Shown: positions 10,954-22,945 of the stretch, one piece after another
Layout: each line of letters begins with the position of its first letter
Position numbering within the stretch: position 1 is the first letter of the stretch
From: Chlorops oryzae
Taxonomy: Eukaryota > Arthropoda > Insecta > Diptera > Chloropidae
Assembly: GCA_020466095.1 (NCBI GenBank)
Contig: CM035806.1
Coordinates: 20,117,571 to 20,181,570 of the forward strand
Reading direction: 5' to 3'
DNA: 64,000 bases
The notes under the pieces: generated by a model
What the model was told of the DNA's origin: nothing
What the model saw: only the letters and a program-made list of their open reading frames with translations
The model's database searches: none
Translations under genes and position numbers: made by a program

Positions 10954-11692
10954 TGAGTTATGAGTGTTTGACTATAATTAATTTATATCAAAAGTAGCTT
11001 TGGTCTTACTTTTTTCCCGCCTTGTTAATTTGTATTTTGAGCAATTCGTGATGAAAATCTCAAATAACATTCGCGAACAAAATCGTCAATATCAATTTTC
11101 GGAGCAAAAACTCAATGGGAAGAAACGACACCAAGTTGCTTTTATTGCTAATTTTTTGTTTTTGTACACTTTTCTATTTGAGTTAATTAATTGATTTCAA
11201 AGCATTCATATAACCGCCTGCAAGACGTACCAAAGTCATCAATAAATTCAAATTGGCAGACACGCAACGCTCCCGTCTTGAATTTCTTCCACTTCTGACT
11301 TTTGCATGAGCAAACATGTCTCAGCGAATTATTTGCTTTGTATTTATGTATAAAAGAAATATATGTTTATATATAAGTGGATTGTTATAAAAAAAACAAA
11401 CAAGCGAAATTAATTAGAAGCGATTGTTTTCCTTTCATTCCGGAAGAGTTTCGCCATCGATCGATCAAAATTTAATTTAACAACAATGAAAGAGAACACA
11501 TAGAATGTTACCGCATTTGGTGGCTGACTTAATAAATGCAAATTTTCATACCGCAACAAATGGAAAACATTCGAAGAATAACAGCTTGAAGAGAGGTTTT
11601 GATGAATTGATTAATCAGGGAATATTCTTTTCAAGTTAATCGTGGCTTAATGATTATCAAAAATTGCGATTAGTTTCAGTGATGAAGTGCAG

Positions 11693-11732
<40 letters not shown>

Positions 11733-11914
11733 GTAGAGAGGAATTTCGGACTCAGAATCCTCTTTGTCCTCCACGCATGTTCACAGAAGTATAAATTTAT
11801 CCTGAAATGAATCAATTGAAAATATTCTAATAATTGGTGAAAGCTGCTCAATGGCAGTTGTTTGTTCTCTATGAACCCTTTCATCAACAAATTCCAACTA
11901 CTACTATCTATATG
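10954..11914. other. A/T-rich sequence with a T36 tract
   Basis: Contains a 36-bp poly(T) run at 11696-11731. No shared repeat or convincing exon recognised. Confidence 0.5.
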
Positions 11915-12340
11915 ATCGTCTCCAACAGAGTACTATAAGACCCTGAAACGAGTCATTTATGCGTCCTAATTTGTAAGGTCACTTTGGATTTCTTTCGTTT
12001 ATAAGTTTAAAGTCAAATTGAATTTTATTCGATTTTTCTTATTTTCTTCATATTTCTGACTCATTTCGGAGTCATATTTCAGATCACTCCGAATATGTTT
12101 GCTAGGATTATCATTTTATTGCTCTGTCTTGACTTTGAACCTCGGAAATCGTTGCTCTAAGTCATGGACTTATCCTTCGACATCGTCTTAGCCAATATAA
12201 AACTCTTAAATATGATCACTCTTAAAATTTTTCTGAGTCTGAGCTCATATATTAGATACACATGTATATTTGACTCGTTTAGAACTCATTTCGGATTCAT
12301 ATTTCTAATGTGTTGTAAAAATTTCCAGCTCTTTCGGACT
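11915..12340 (-). mobile_element. CCCAGCAAA-type fragments, two in tandem
   Basis: The first part ends with TTTGCTAGG near 12098-12106, after the family segment AAAGTCAAATTGAATTTTAT and the words TTCATATTTCTGAC and GGAGTCATATT. The second part starts with a degraded minus-strand tRNA-like segment (12125-12186) and continues with GAGTCTGAGCTCATAT and AACTCATTTCGGA words. Both are partial. Confidence 0.5.
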
Positions 12341-13719
12341 GATGAATAGAAAAAAAAAAATCGGTGAATATTTGTTCTGAAGCTGATCAATCGAAGAAAC
12401 GTTATTGTATATCCTTTTATAAAATGTGTATATGTAGATATATATATTGAAATGGTATTCCGACAGCCATTACCGAGGTACGAAGTTACTCTTTTTATGA
12501 GCGTTAAGGCGAATCGCATTTAGTTGATCACTTCGCGACGGACGCTTTTATATGCTCACGTTAAGGAATCATGAAAAAGATTCTCAAAAGCTATTAATCC
12601 TCAACTCTGCCACATTTGCAAAATAAACACAACATTCACAGTCACGAAAAAGGAAAGCATAAGCTTCCTTCTTAAACCACACTTGACACATTGAAAAAGA
12701 TTAAAAAAAATAAAAAATAAATTATAAAAACAAGGAAAGCGAGTGAAGACACTCTTTTCGAAAGCTTTAAGGGCTCGGCCGCCTCCACGTTAAAGAGTAA
12801 AAGTGTAGCAACTCCCATGTTATCGTATTTAAGGATTCTCCCAATCAACCCGAGTAATCTGAGAAATTTTATGAACCCATCAAGCATAAGTACGCCTAAG
12901 TTAAATGGCAAAGTAAAAGCTTTTCCTACCGACAGTCAATTGCCGGTAAAAGACGACAAACGGCAAACGGCAAACGACAAATGACAAACGACGACAAGCG
13001 AAGTGAAACGACGGACGTCAAACGGAAGAACAGTAAACGGAAAAACATGAGAATAACGCTCATGCTTATGCCACGGCCCATTTGAATTTATTACATTTTT
13101 CGTGAGTGCGAGTCATCATATCGCCCTCAACATGAAATTGTTCATGCCCGACATATCGCCAGATGACATAAGAGCAAATGTTCTTTGTTCTTTGCGCTCG
13201 TTTCAAATGTACACCGATAAGGATGCGTATACCGTAATTTATGAAAAATATGCAAAGCGGAAGCCCTTAAAAAATTCCCGGAAATACCGAAATGACAAAT
13301 ATTCGCAAGCATGAGGAAAGTTCTCACACGCCGAGGATTTCGTATAACAAAGCGAATTATCTTGTTTCGTGTCTTTCTTCTTTTTATTTTTTTGGTATTT
13401 CGTTTCTTTTTTGTTTTGTTCTGTCTCAAGTGCTCGATTCCCTTTCAAGCCACTGTCAACTGTCAAAGAACACTTCTGATATACTTTATTAAGTGCTCTT
13501 TATCAACATAAGTTTCTCCCTATTCTTTTCGATCATCTTATTTTTTGATGCTCTTATTCGTCATATAATACTTGTATATCATCTTATAAGTATTGTCATA
13601 TATGTTTTTAAAAAGTGAAGCATACTTTTGAGATCTGCTTCTGAAAAAAAAATAAATAAAAATAAAAATAAAGTCTTTAAGAATAAATGAATAATGTTTG
13701 TTAAATAAACACAATTCCA
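12341..13719. other. gene-free stretch with purine-rich degenerate repeat
   Basis: At 12951-13047 a degenerate CAAACGR/CGACAAR heptamer-like array runs for about 100 bp. Frames near 13100-13510 overlap in several registers, have no motif and look accidental. Confidence 0.45.
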
Positions 13720-14215
13720 GGTCTCCAAGTTGTCCGAAATGAAAAATAAAATCGGGGTTATAATGAGTATAGATGTCATTATGTCTTGAACCTCCAAAAT
13801 AATTTTTAACAAAATGGTGGCCATTGAAAAATGACACATCGTGAAAAAAAATAGTAAAAAATTTTTTAAAATTATGATTGAGGGTCTGCCTATAATGGTG
13901 ACAATTCGGTATTGATTCCAATTCGTTTCATTAAAATCGGTCCAGTTCGACTGGAGAAATCGTGGCCGCAAGTTCAAAAAAAAGTGGTTTCGAGATAAAT
14001 GCGTTTAAAGTTTGAAGCAACGCTAAAAATTACTCGTTTTAGCACAGACCTTGCTCGAAAAAGAAGGCTATATCTTCTTAACTATTTTGAATTTCAAAAA
14101 ATCCTTTTGGCACGATATTCTCAAATATCCAAGCCTATCAAAAAATGAAAAAAAAAAAAATTGCAAATCAATTTTTTACCCAATGGGACAACCCCCTTAA
14201 TTGAACTCCATCGTT
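13720..14215. mobile_element. possible transposon-derived block, class unknown
   Basis: The block ends with GGGACAACCCCCTTAA and contains TTCATTAAAATCGGTCCAGT and GGAGAAATCGTGGCCG-like wording that recurs in many insect transposon remnants. No matching inverted end could be found, so this is a weak call based on general resemblance. Confidence 0.25.
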
Positions 14216-14559
14216 TTTCCATCATTTTTGAATATATATATTAAATTTTCTGTACTGAAAATTTCTTTGAGAGTTTCGGTTTAAAATGACCTTTGAATGG
14301 TGAAAAAAAAATCAAGAACCAAGATGAAAATATCGAAAAATTTCATATAGTTTAATTACGAATTTTCAATGGCGTAATCATATCGTCCGTGACCATTCAA
14401 CCATTACAGGAAAAGAAACTGTTAAAGGAGATCATTCTTTGCTAAGAACTGACTTATCGCAATCGAAATTGTTGTCCTGCAGTCCGACTATTGGGCTTTC
14501 GATTCTCCAGACATGCTTTAAAATAAACTATTTGCCAAGCACTGGCAAAGGCACTGATA

Positions 14560-14655
14560 AAGCTAGCAAATCTCTTTATTTTGTTTTGCTAAATTCACTA
14601 CAGGTCAATTTTTAATCGATCTCAAATAGTGTAGCCGAGAATTAAGTTGCGCACT
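14560..14655. repeat. dispersed repeat paired with 16585-16674
   Basis: Shares a TTTGCTA.. then GGTCAATTTTTA, then AGTGTAGCCGAGAATTAA and TTGCGC with the block inside the Helentron-like copy at 16441-16850. Both copies are in the same orientation, 2 kb apart. Confidence 0.55.
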
Positions 14656-15196
14656 TCATTGTTTCTCCTTGAAGCTGTATCTAGTAAAATGTTTTCTATT
14701 TTATTTTCGCATCTATGTAAGAGTTGAAGCCGAAGCAAAACATAAAAAAAATTAATCGGTTTTTACTTGTTTTTTTTGCAAATTTTAGCCTATAGCTCCC
14801 AAACTAGTAAATATTTTATGAAAGTCTATTGATTAAATGAAAGAAAAAACAAAACTGTAAGACTCCCTACGGCACACCTACGGCATCGGAGAGCTCATTG
14901 ATACCGTTTTCATTTTTCAAAGCTGAAAATTTTTACCCGAAACGAGAGGAAAAACCTTTAAAAAATTACCCTTTAAATATGCTATAAATTTTTCACTAAG
15001 CGCTAAGTTTTCTACTTTTATTACAAAAACCAAAAAAACAAAAACATTTTTTTTTTAGATTTTTTCTTATTGCGTTGCAGATTTTTCGAAAAAACCAGTG
15101 CAACACTAAATGGAAGCCTCTGTCATAACTATGAATCATCTGTGCGCTTCCGCACAAATTCCTTAGTGAGCTATGAATCGCCTACATCACATACAA
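14656..15196. other. A/T-rich sequence, nothing recognised
   Basis: No repeat, RNA or coding signal seen. Confidence 0.45.
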
Positions 15197-15655
15197 CCCT
15201 ATTCTAAATATTCCAGTCGAATTTTTCCATACAGATTTTGAAAAAACTCTTCGATTCTAAGCACACTGGGAAGCGAATACAAAAGGAGCACGAATTTTGA
15301 ACATTTTTAAACAGAGGTCAAAACATCCTTTTCTTTATTGATGCCTAGAATGTACATCCTTTTTCTGTGGAGCAAAATTTTATGGGAAAAAACTCCCAAT
15401 AATATTCATTTAGGCTCATAGTTTTCAACCTAGTCTAAGCTTTTTTAAGATTTAAACTTTCAAATCATAGTCTTTAGGAGAGTTTAAACCACGTTTATGA
15501 ATTTTATTTGAAAAGTTTGGAAAAATTCAAATAAATCAATGGTATTTGATTGAGTTAAACTGACATGAAGACTTCGAGAATATATTCCCAAATTGAAACT
15601 GTCGAAGTTCTTAAACCGAGTTGAAGACTACGACCTTTAAAATAGGGCTGATAAT
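15197..15655. mobile_element. CCCTATTCTAAAT-ended element, interrupted
   Basis: The left end CCCTATTCTAAATATTC and the inner words GAATTTTTCC and ACACTGGGAAG match the uninterrupted copy at 32010-32202. The right end is split by the MITE at 15413-15635 and resumes as TTTAAAATAGGGCTGATA. Confidence 0.7.
15413..15635. mobile_element. TTA-target MITE (GGCTCATAGTCTTCAAC ends), copy 1
   Basis: The ends GGCTCATAGTTTTCAACC and GTTGAAGACTACGACC are inverted repeats. Flanks are TTTA on both sides (15409-15412 and 15636-15639). The unoccupied paralogous site at 32190-32193 reads TTTAGAATAG. A 3-4 bp T/A target fits PIF/Harbinger-like elements (inference). Other copies are at 21843-22020 and 39130-39359. 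Confidence 0.8.
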
Positions 15656-16440
15656 GAAGTTATATAAGTTGATGAAATGTGTTTCGATTATTTTTTTACA
15701 GTTCTTCCCGCGTTTCATTTTCACAAAGACTTTCAAATTTAATCTTCATGTATTTCGATTTAAATTATTTCTATTGATAAAAGACTAAGTTAGAAAACTC
15801 CTCAGTATCGACACAAAGAGAAATAGTTTGAAAATTTTTAAGTTCTTTACACAAAAGAAGAAAAATCTCCAAAATATCAACCAACTTATTATTAAGAACT
15901 TAAGCACCAGCACGTCCTCAATTATTCTCATTTGGAAGCTTCTTGTTTTGAAAGTATGGCGTGTAGCTGGCTCCTCTTCCTTTGCGTCCTCTTCGCCTAC
16001 TTCGTACGCTCTTGATTACATCGTCAGAGTCAGTTTTAAAAAGCTTTAAATATTTTCAACCCAGAAGAACAAAAACTTATCGCTCATCATAGTTACCCCA
16101 AAAGTATTTGAAATGTGTGCGTATGTTTGCCGGAAGTTGCAGAAGAACTTTTAGAACGAGGAGCGCGTTTTTTGGGAGTTTGTAAAGAAGGGTTTTATTA
16201 TTATTATTATTTTTTTTTTTTTTTGAGAAACTGATTATAAACTTACATAAAATCTGAAAGGAATGCCGGGTAGTGTAGCTGTCTTATTGCTCCAATTTTA
16301 ACAATTTAGCGCGAGCAAGTGAGCAAGCCATCGTCATCATTGCACAAAATTATTTTACGAGTAGCGAACCCCTAAGTCAGCAGTATTTCAAGCGAAATTT
16401 CTTCTCCCTTTCACCGAAAATTAAAGCATAAACAAATCAC
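15656..16440. other. A/T-rich sequence, nothing recognised
   Basis: Includes a short ATT run and poly(T) near 16195-16225. The frame at 15828-16049 has no recognised motif. Confidence 0.45.
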
Positions 16441-16850
16441 AAATGAGGGCGTTATAGTCAGGCGAGCCTCACATCAAAATACCCGACAAAGATATGGTAA
16501 ACTGCATATATGTATTTGTTTAAATAGTGCACAATGCAACACTAAAAATGTTAAAAAGTTTTTGACTGAAGTTCGTGAGAGCTCTTGGTAAATACAGCAA
16601 TGCCCTATATTTGGTTTAGCAGGATCAATTTTACAAAGATCTCGAAAAGTGTAGCCGAGAATTAAATTGCGCTCTTACTTATGGCTTGACAGATTTCTCG
16701 AAACGAGGCCGGCCGATTAGAAAATTGTACACAGAGAGACGAAAAAATTATTTCTATATAAATTTTATGTAGTCCATCTCGAATGGTTCTGGATATTGCA
16801 TACGTTCGCACAAACGCAATGTGCCCTCAACACGGAGTGCGTTGGATGTA
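16441..16850 (-). mobile_element. Helentron-like (DINE-type) copy, decayed
   Basis: On the plus strand it begins with GGGCGTTATAGTCAGGCGAG, the reverse of the family's 3' hairpin, followed by ACCCGACAAAG, the reverse of the 3' subterminal repeat. It ends with ACGCAATGTGCCCTCAACAC, the reverse of the 5' hairpin. The GTCT array has been lost and a foreign block (about 16585-16674) is shared with 14560-14655. Confidence 0.7.
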
Positions 16851-18030
16851 CAAATACAAAATAAATTAGGAAAAAAAAAAAATTCTATGAATGCGAGTAT
16901 CATTTGCAAAGGACAGGACTCACCTTAGAATTGTTCACATGGGTGCGCCAAAATGCGATAAAAAAAATGCGTGCAAAATTACCTTCTCAAGAGTCGTTTG
17001 AAAGAAACAACCACAACAACGGCAAAACAAAAAACCGCAACCACAACAACAGCAACAACAAAAACAGCGCTAAGGACGCCAAGAGGAGGAAAGGAGCGTT
17101 TCGATGGAAATTAAAATTCATTTCCCCAAGCGAAAAAGGAAAAATGTCGGCGAAATTTAAAAATACACATTTATATATAGGTCTATATATACACGTATAT
17201 ATTTATATAAATATATACATATATATATATATTTATTAAGTGCAGCCGCACGTAAATCATGTTGAATAAATTATGAAATCCTTTTGCCCAAAACTTTATG
17301 CTTACGAATTTCATTTTAAAGCCTTTTGACAAGGCGCCTTTAAAAGGCGAATGTGTTCGCACACGACATATGTGCATATGTACGCCTCGAAAAGGAGCGA
17401 TGAACAGCGAGCTTCAAAAGGTCGTTCCAAAAATATGTAAATAAATTTAAAACATCAATAAGAACAAAGATTCAAGGTGGTTTTTTGATCCTAAATCGAA
17501 ACGAACAAACGAAGTGCTCGGATTCAATGGCAGTAATGGCAGAGCGCAGGATGTTTTACAGGCCCGTATTTTATTTTTAGATTTTTATTCCAATTTCGAA
17601 TTTTTGAAATACTTCTTCTTGAAGGTAGTGCCTGTAAGTATGCTTTAAATTTTATATAGAAAATTTTTTTCATGCTTTTAACAAATTGCGTTTCCAGCAA
17701 TTCGCACAACTCTAAATAACATCCATGCTAGATTTTTATCTCCCCTTTGTATTCTTTTTTGTCAGGGTCGATACGAAACACTTAAAAGCACATTGAAATT
17801 GGAGAACAATATCCTTCCGGTATATAATTGCTATCTGGTAGTTGCTTGGTTGCTAGTGGCAAATAGGTTATGCTTGCTCCTGGTTTATTGCCCCTAGAGT
17901 TTAGAATAAAAAAAATTCCCATTAAATTTCTTTATTGGAAATATCAATTGAAGTGAAATTTCTTGAAAAGAAAATATAGTTATATATATATATATACATA
18001 CATATATATGTATAAATATATATACCTATA
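16851..18030. other. gene-free stretch with AT repeats
   Basis: Contains TATATA-rich tracts at 17170-17236 and 17978-18028. Open frames here are biased by AAC and AT repeats. No exon is supported. Confidence 0.45.
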
Positions 18031-18132
18031 CAGTGCACTCTCTCTTCAGCGGACATCTACGGGACCGAAAATTATGTCCGCTTAACAGAGGTATCCGCTT
18101 AAGAGGAGTGTCCGCAAGGAGAGAGTACACTG
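18031..18132. mobile_element. palindromic CAGTGTACTCTC-ended MITE, copy 2
   Basis: CAGTGCACTCTCTC and GAGAGAGTACACTG bound 102 bp, with TA on each side. Inner GTCCGCTTAA words match copies at 7992-8200 and 44260-44386. This is the shortest and cleanest copy. Confidence 0.85.
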
Positions 18133-18445
18133 TACGTATATAAGAACCAGTCTTTCGATTACCGCGACCGAAGGACATATCTATGTATCTCAATTATAGT
18201 ACGCTGTAGCATTTAAAGATAATTTCAAAGACCATCCGTCGGTCACTCCGGTGCCACTGTTCGAAATGTTACATTCCATTGAGCGGAAACGTATATCAAA
18301 GTATTTTTTCCCATAACTTTCCTCACACACCCTAACTAAAATTCTTCATTTCCTTTTCCATTTCCAGAAAAAATATCTTTCGGAAACTTTTATTATCAAG
18401 AGAAATGTGTACAAATTGTATATAAAACACATTGTCTTACAAAAA

Positions 18446-18489
<44 letters not shown>

Positions 18490-19429
18490 CAAGAAAAAAG
18501 AAAATCGAAATTAAAAACGAAATCAAAACCACAGAAGATAGCGAACGTCCTTGCTGCGAGTCCAACGCGGAGATAGATGTTTTACGATGCTGCAGCATGA
18601 AAAACCAAATGAAGGACGAAACGAAACGATTGCACACAGAAGACAATGAAAGCGAACATTTCGCTTTTCGGGGTTAAGCAGAATGAACAAATTTTGTGCA
18701 TCGATATTTGATTTAAAAAAATTTTTTTTTTAAAAATGGGGCATAAAAAATTGTCTAAATTAAATTCAAATGCTTTCAAGAGTCGCTTCGAAGAACCTTA
18801 TGATAATTTCATTTAATTAATCATTTGAGATTTTTTTTTTCTCTAACTTTAAATCAAATTTTGATTAACATGAATTCTCCATTCTAAACAGTGAGAAGAA
18901 ACGTACAACCACCGACGCACACCCTAAAATTGGACCTTCATTCTTGCACGTTCGAAATTGTTTTGGACTCCCACATTCCATCTCGAGTTTAAAATGGGAA
19001 AACTAACGAAGGGAAACTAAACAAAATAAAGCAGAACCAAAAACATAAAGATATCTCTCACACAATCTAGCATTGAAGAAATTTCAGTCCTTCTGGCAGG
19101 CAATGTAAACACAAAAGCGAGGGAAATCCTTCAGCATTGGGTGGGCATTCAGTATGCCCTCTATTCCTCTTTCGCACCTACGTGAGTGATGTCGTTTGAC
19201 AGTCTGTCTAAGTCAATTAGTCAGCCAACTGCTTGTCAGCTTCACTTTCCGATTCAAGCATTTGCAGCCGACATTTTTCTAGTCACCGTACACATCTTTA
19301 AAAAACAAAAAAGCATAAAAAAAAAACAAGTAACGGTGTTATCGAACATGCTTGACACACATTTTTAAATAATTTTGAAAACACGCTCTAAAAACAGTAC
19401 AATTAAGGAAGAATGTTCGAGAGACTTTA
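18133..19429. other. gene-free stretch with a long (AT)n tract
   Basis: (AT)n at 18453-18488 preceded by a poly(A) run. No recognised repeat family or exon. Confidence 0.5.
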
Positions 19430-19830
19430 AAGGCCATAAGGGGCCCCATATAACGACTGCTGATCAATTTCTTTATGAAAACCACCTTTTTACCACGCCC
19501 ACTTTTCAAAAGTGTTTTGTATTCTAATCGGAGGCTTAAATGTACGCTTAAATTCTAAATTACATTGAAACATTTCGAAAAAGCTAGATATCGTCAAGAT
19601 AGCTCAACTCCTTCGATAAGAGAACTGTATACAGACAGACAGACAGACAGACAGACAGATAGACAGACAGACAGACATACGGACGGACATGTCTTAATCG
19701 AATCTCCAGGTGATGCTAATCATTTCTATATAAGTACTTATATTTCGAATGGTCTATCTTGAATGGTTCTGGGTGTCACACACAACCGCACAAACGCCAT
19801 ATACCCTCGACACAGAGTGTGTCGAGTGTA
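19430..19830 (-). mobile_element. Helentron-like (DINE-type) copy, 3'-truncated
   Basis: Minus-strand copy: the 5' hairpin region (CCCTCGACACAGAGTGTGTC on the plus strand) is at 19805-19830. The core GGTTCTGGGTGT and CATGTC block follows, then the array of GACA units (19630-19680), then CTCAACTCCTTCGATAAGA and CCACGCCCACTTTTC. The 3' subterminal repeat and hairpin are missing, and an internal part is deleted relative to 36142-37034. Confidence 0.85.
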
Positions 19831-21842
19831 AAAATCAGCAAAGACGAGTCCTTATGGCCACGAATCGCTTAAAGATTTCCAAATAAATGGTTTCGGTTTT
19901 GATTTCATTTCCTTGTGGTCGTGTTTGTTCAAGAATTTCGCAGAAGCTTTCAGTTCAAAGCCTACTAGCCACAATCGAATGAAGTAAGCGGTTCGAGGTG
20001 CCGAATATTGTGACATAGGTACCCTTGGTATTTAGAATCTAAAGCCTTAGCTTGGGGTTATATAATATCTCGCTTTTAACTTCATTCTGGCCATGATTCA
20101 TTAACATAGAACTGACTTGGTCGTTAAGAAGAATATTGTGCAATTATTTATATTTGGGCAATTATTGCAGGAAATTTTTTGGTTTATTGGCGCGACGAAT
20201 CGGGGCGGGGGTTGGAAAAATTGCTCGTTTTAGAATTGGCCGGGCAATGGTCCGTTTTGCTCTCTTTCGTTATGTCAATGTGAAGTTGGCTGCGAGCAAA
20301 AACAAAAATCAAAAAAGTTAAGAAAATTAAAATTTCCGGACAATTATTTTATACGTGTAAAAGCGAGGGCAACTAAAAACGAGAATTTGATAAAATTTGC
20401 CGGCAATAATTGCCCTAATATAAAATTGCATATTATGACTACGGCAACGAAACTTGTTTATATTGATCAGCCAAAAAGTATGCATATAATTATTAACTTT
20501 TCAATTCCCAGTGTCACCTGCAGATAACATAGTTTAATACTTCGTTTTTTTTTTTTTTTTTTTTTTTTGTGTGCTAATGTCGATATTTTTCAAATTCTCA
20601 TCAAATTTTCACCACAGTAGCTAAAGTAATTTTAAATACTTTTTTCCTGGCAGCACAAACCAATCGAAATATGACCTTTGCATTTTGGGCTGTCACGATG
20701 GTAGTAATAACTTTTAGCATAATTACTACAGCGAACTGAAAATATTATTTCCAAATTTTACAGATATTCAGAATATGCCATGTCGCTTGTGGGTTGCCGT
20801 TCCATTCAACTAAAGTGGGTTATATATTTTTTAAATTTACTTTTTGTCACCAACAAATCATTCTGTGTCGTTTTCGCGGCGAATTAAAGCCGAGGGAATT
20901 AGAGATTTAAGATTTTTTCAACATTGAGTAGACCTTTTGGAATTGAGTGGGTATTCTTAAGGCCTCATCGAGCTGCCTAGGTGGTGATTATAAATTTTTT
21001 GGCATCGACATTTCATCTTCTTTCCTCGACTGCGGCTATAGGTTTCTACAAATAAATATTGATCGGCCTTCTCGGGTCCAATATAGTTTAACATATCTCC
21101 ATCGTTAGGTGAGGTGAAACCACCTCTTCTTATTATAAATTTTCGTTTTTAAAGGATTTTTTCTTTTTCATTTTAATATCAAATTAATATCATCGCATCA
21201 ATCCCATTCGAAAACAAATCACGAAACATTGATGCTGAAATTGAAATCGCTCAGCTGCACGCATAAGCAATAGAATCGCTTAATCTACCCTCCAATGAAA
21301 AGCCGATATCGCTGACGTAAAATATGGCAAGAGAAAATATATTCAAAGGGAAACTTATGTGTAACTCAGCTCCACTCAATGGCTCCATATGTCGCGCTTT
21401 TGGGCCAACTAAACTGCTACGCTCGAATCGCACTGAATGAATATAAATTGCTGCTTGTTAGCAATCGTTATTGGTATGTTAACGCCTTGGTTAGCATGTT
21501 CACTGCTTTCGCATCACATCATTGAATAGAAAATCGCAGAACCGAATGGAAGACAACACAACAGAGCACAGTAGAACACAACAGAACAGACAGACAATTG
21601 CTTAATGCGACTCTGAGTTCGCTTATTGGCTTAGGGCAATGAAATTAGCTAAGCTCGTATTGACTGAGCTCGTGCTTTGGGGCGAAAGAAATTACAATTT
21701 TATGCAGAATTAATTGATTTCTTAATAGAAATATTTTGCCCTAATTAAGAGTTATGTTCAGATTCGTAGAGGCGGTGAGTTCCTGCTCCCTTAAAAGAAC
21801 TCCGTAATGTTAAGGAGCTTAAAAGCAAATTTAGGACATTTA
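19831..21842. other. gene-free stretch, nothing recognised
   Basis: Poly(T) near 20547-20568 and an ACACAACAGA-type degenerate repeat near 21555-21595. No coding or RNA signal that I can support. Confidence 0.45.
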
Positions 21843-22020
21843 GGCTCATAGTCTTCAACCTAGTTTAAATTTGAAGGTTTATTAAACTTATATGAAAATT
21901 ATATTTGAAAATTTCAAATATAGCCAAAGTATTTTTGACTTAAACTGGCATGAAGACTACAAGAATATATTAGAGAATTTAAACTTTCGAAGCGCACAAA
22001 TCGAGTCGAAGACTACGACC
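21843..22020. mobile_element. TTA-target MITE, copy 2
   Basis: GGCTCATAGTCTTCAACCTA at the left and GTCGAAGACTACGACC at the right are inverted ends, with TTTA before and CTTA after. It directly abuts the Helentron-like copy that starts at 22037. Confidence 0.8.
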
Positions 22021-22036
22021 CTTAATCTGTTGTTTT

Positions 22037-22186
22037 TATACCCGACACACCCTGTGTCGAGGGTATATTGCGTTTGTGTGGTTGTGTGTAACACCCAGAA
22101 CCAGTCGAGATAGACTATACAAAATATATATAGAAACGATCAGCGTCACTAGGAGATTCGATTTAGCCATGTCCGTCTGTCTGTCC

Positions 22187-22229
<43 letters not shown>

Positions 22230-22945
22230 CATCTGTCTGTCTGTTTGTACACAGTTTTCTTATCGAAGGAGTTGAGCTATCTTGACGAAATTTGGTATGC
22301 GTGCTCACGGGGACATAAGTAAGAACAAGTTCGAGAATGGACCCGATCGGACCATTTTTAAGGGGTACCTCCAGTACTAGGGTCTGTTATGAAAATCACA
22401 AAAACTGCTCTAAAACCAATGTTTTTTAAGATATTTTGAAGAAATTTGGCATTTGAACATATTTTAGGCCAATTAATGTGATTTACAAAAATTAGAAAAA
22501 TGGGCGTGGCAGAAGGGCGTTTTTCGAAAATTGTCTCCTCCTCCCGAAACGCCTATGGAACTTGAACGAAAATTGGTACTTATACTTCCTTTGTAGCCAT
22601 AAACATCCTGCCCAAAACTTTTCTTGATCGGTCCATTATTAAGGGTACCTCCGGTACTAGGGTCTGTCACAAAAATCTCAAAACTGCCCCAAAATCTGAC
22701 TTTTTCCAAATAATTCAAAGAAACTTAGAATTTGCGCGTATATTTAGCCTCCGATTAGAATTCCGAAAAATTGGAAAAGTGGGCGTGGCAAAGGGGCGGT
22801 TTTCATAAAGAAATTAAACAAAAGTCGGTATATGGGGACTCTATGGCCTTAAACAACTCCTGATATTAAAAATTATTTGAAGATGTGTGTCTGTGTCGGG
22901 TATTCTATTGTCAGGCTTGCCTGACTATAACACCCTTACTTGTTT
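22037..22945 (+). mobile_element. Helentron-like (DINE-type) element, near full length
   Basis: 909 bp, non-autonomous. It starts TATACCCGACACACC, and 22037-22067 forms a 5' hairpin with TGTGTCGAGGGTATA. The core block GATCAGCGTCACTAGG and TTTAGCCATGTCC follows, then a (GTCT)n array at 22171-22251, then CTTATCGAAGGAGTTGAGCT and a long body. Near the 3' end the subterminal repeat TGTGTCGGGTATTC (22892-22905) inverts the start. It is followed by the hairpin GTCAGGCTTGCCTGAC (22910-22925) and the end CCCTTACTTGTTT. This layout is the known architecture of DINE-1/Helentron elements. No Rep-helicase coding capacity is present. Confidence 0.9.

Noticed and set aside
13538..13977. Two overlapping frames of about 130 residues on the minus strand
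   Set aside because: Phe/Ile-rich translation of A/T-rich DNA in a possible transposon remnant. Two registers are open equally, as expected by chance.
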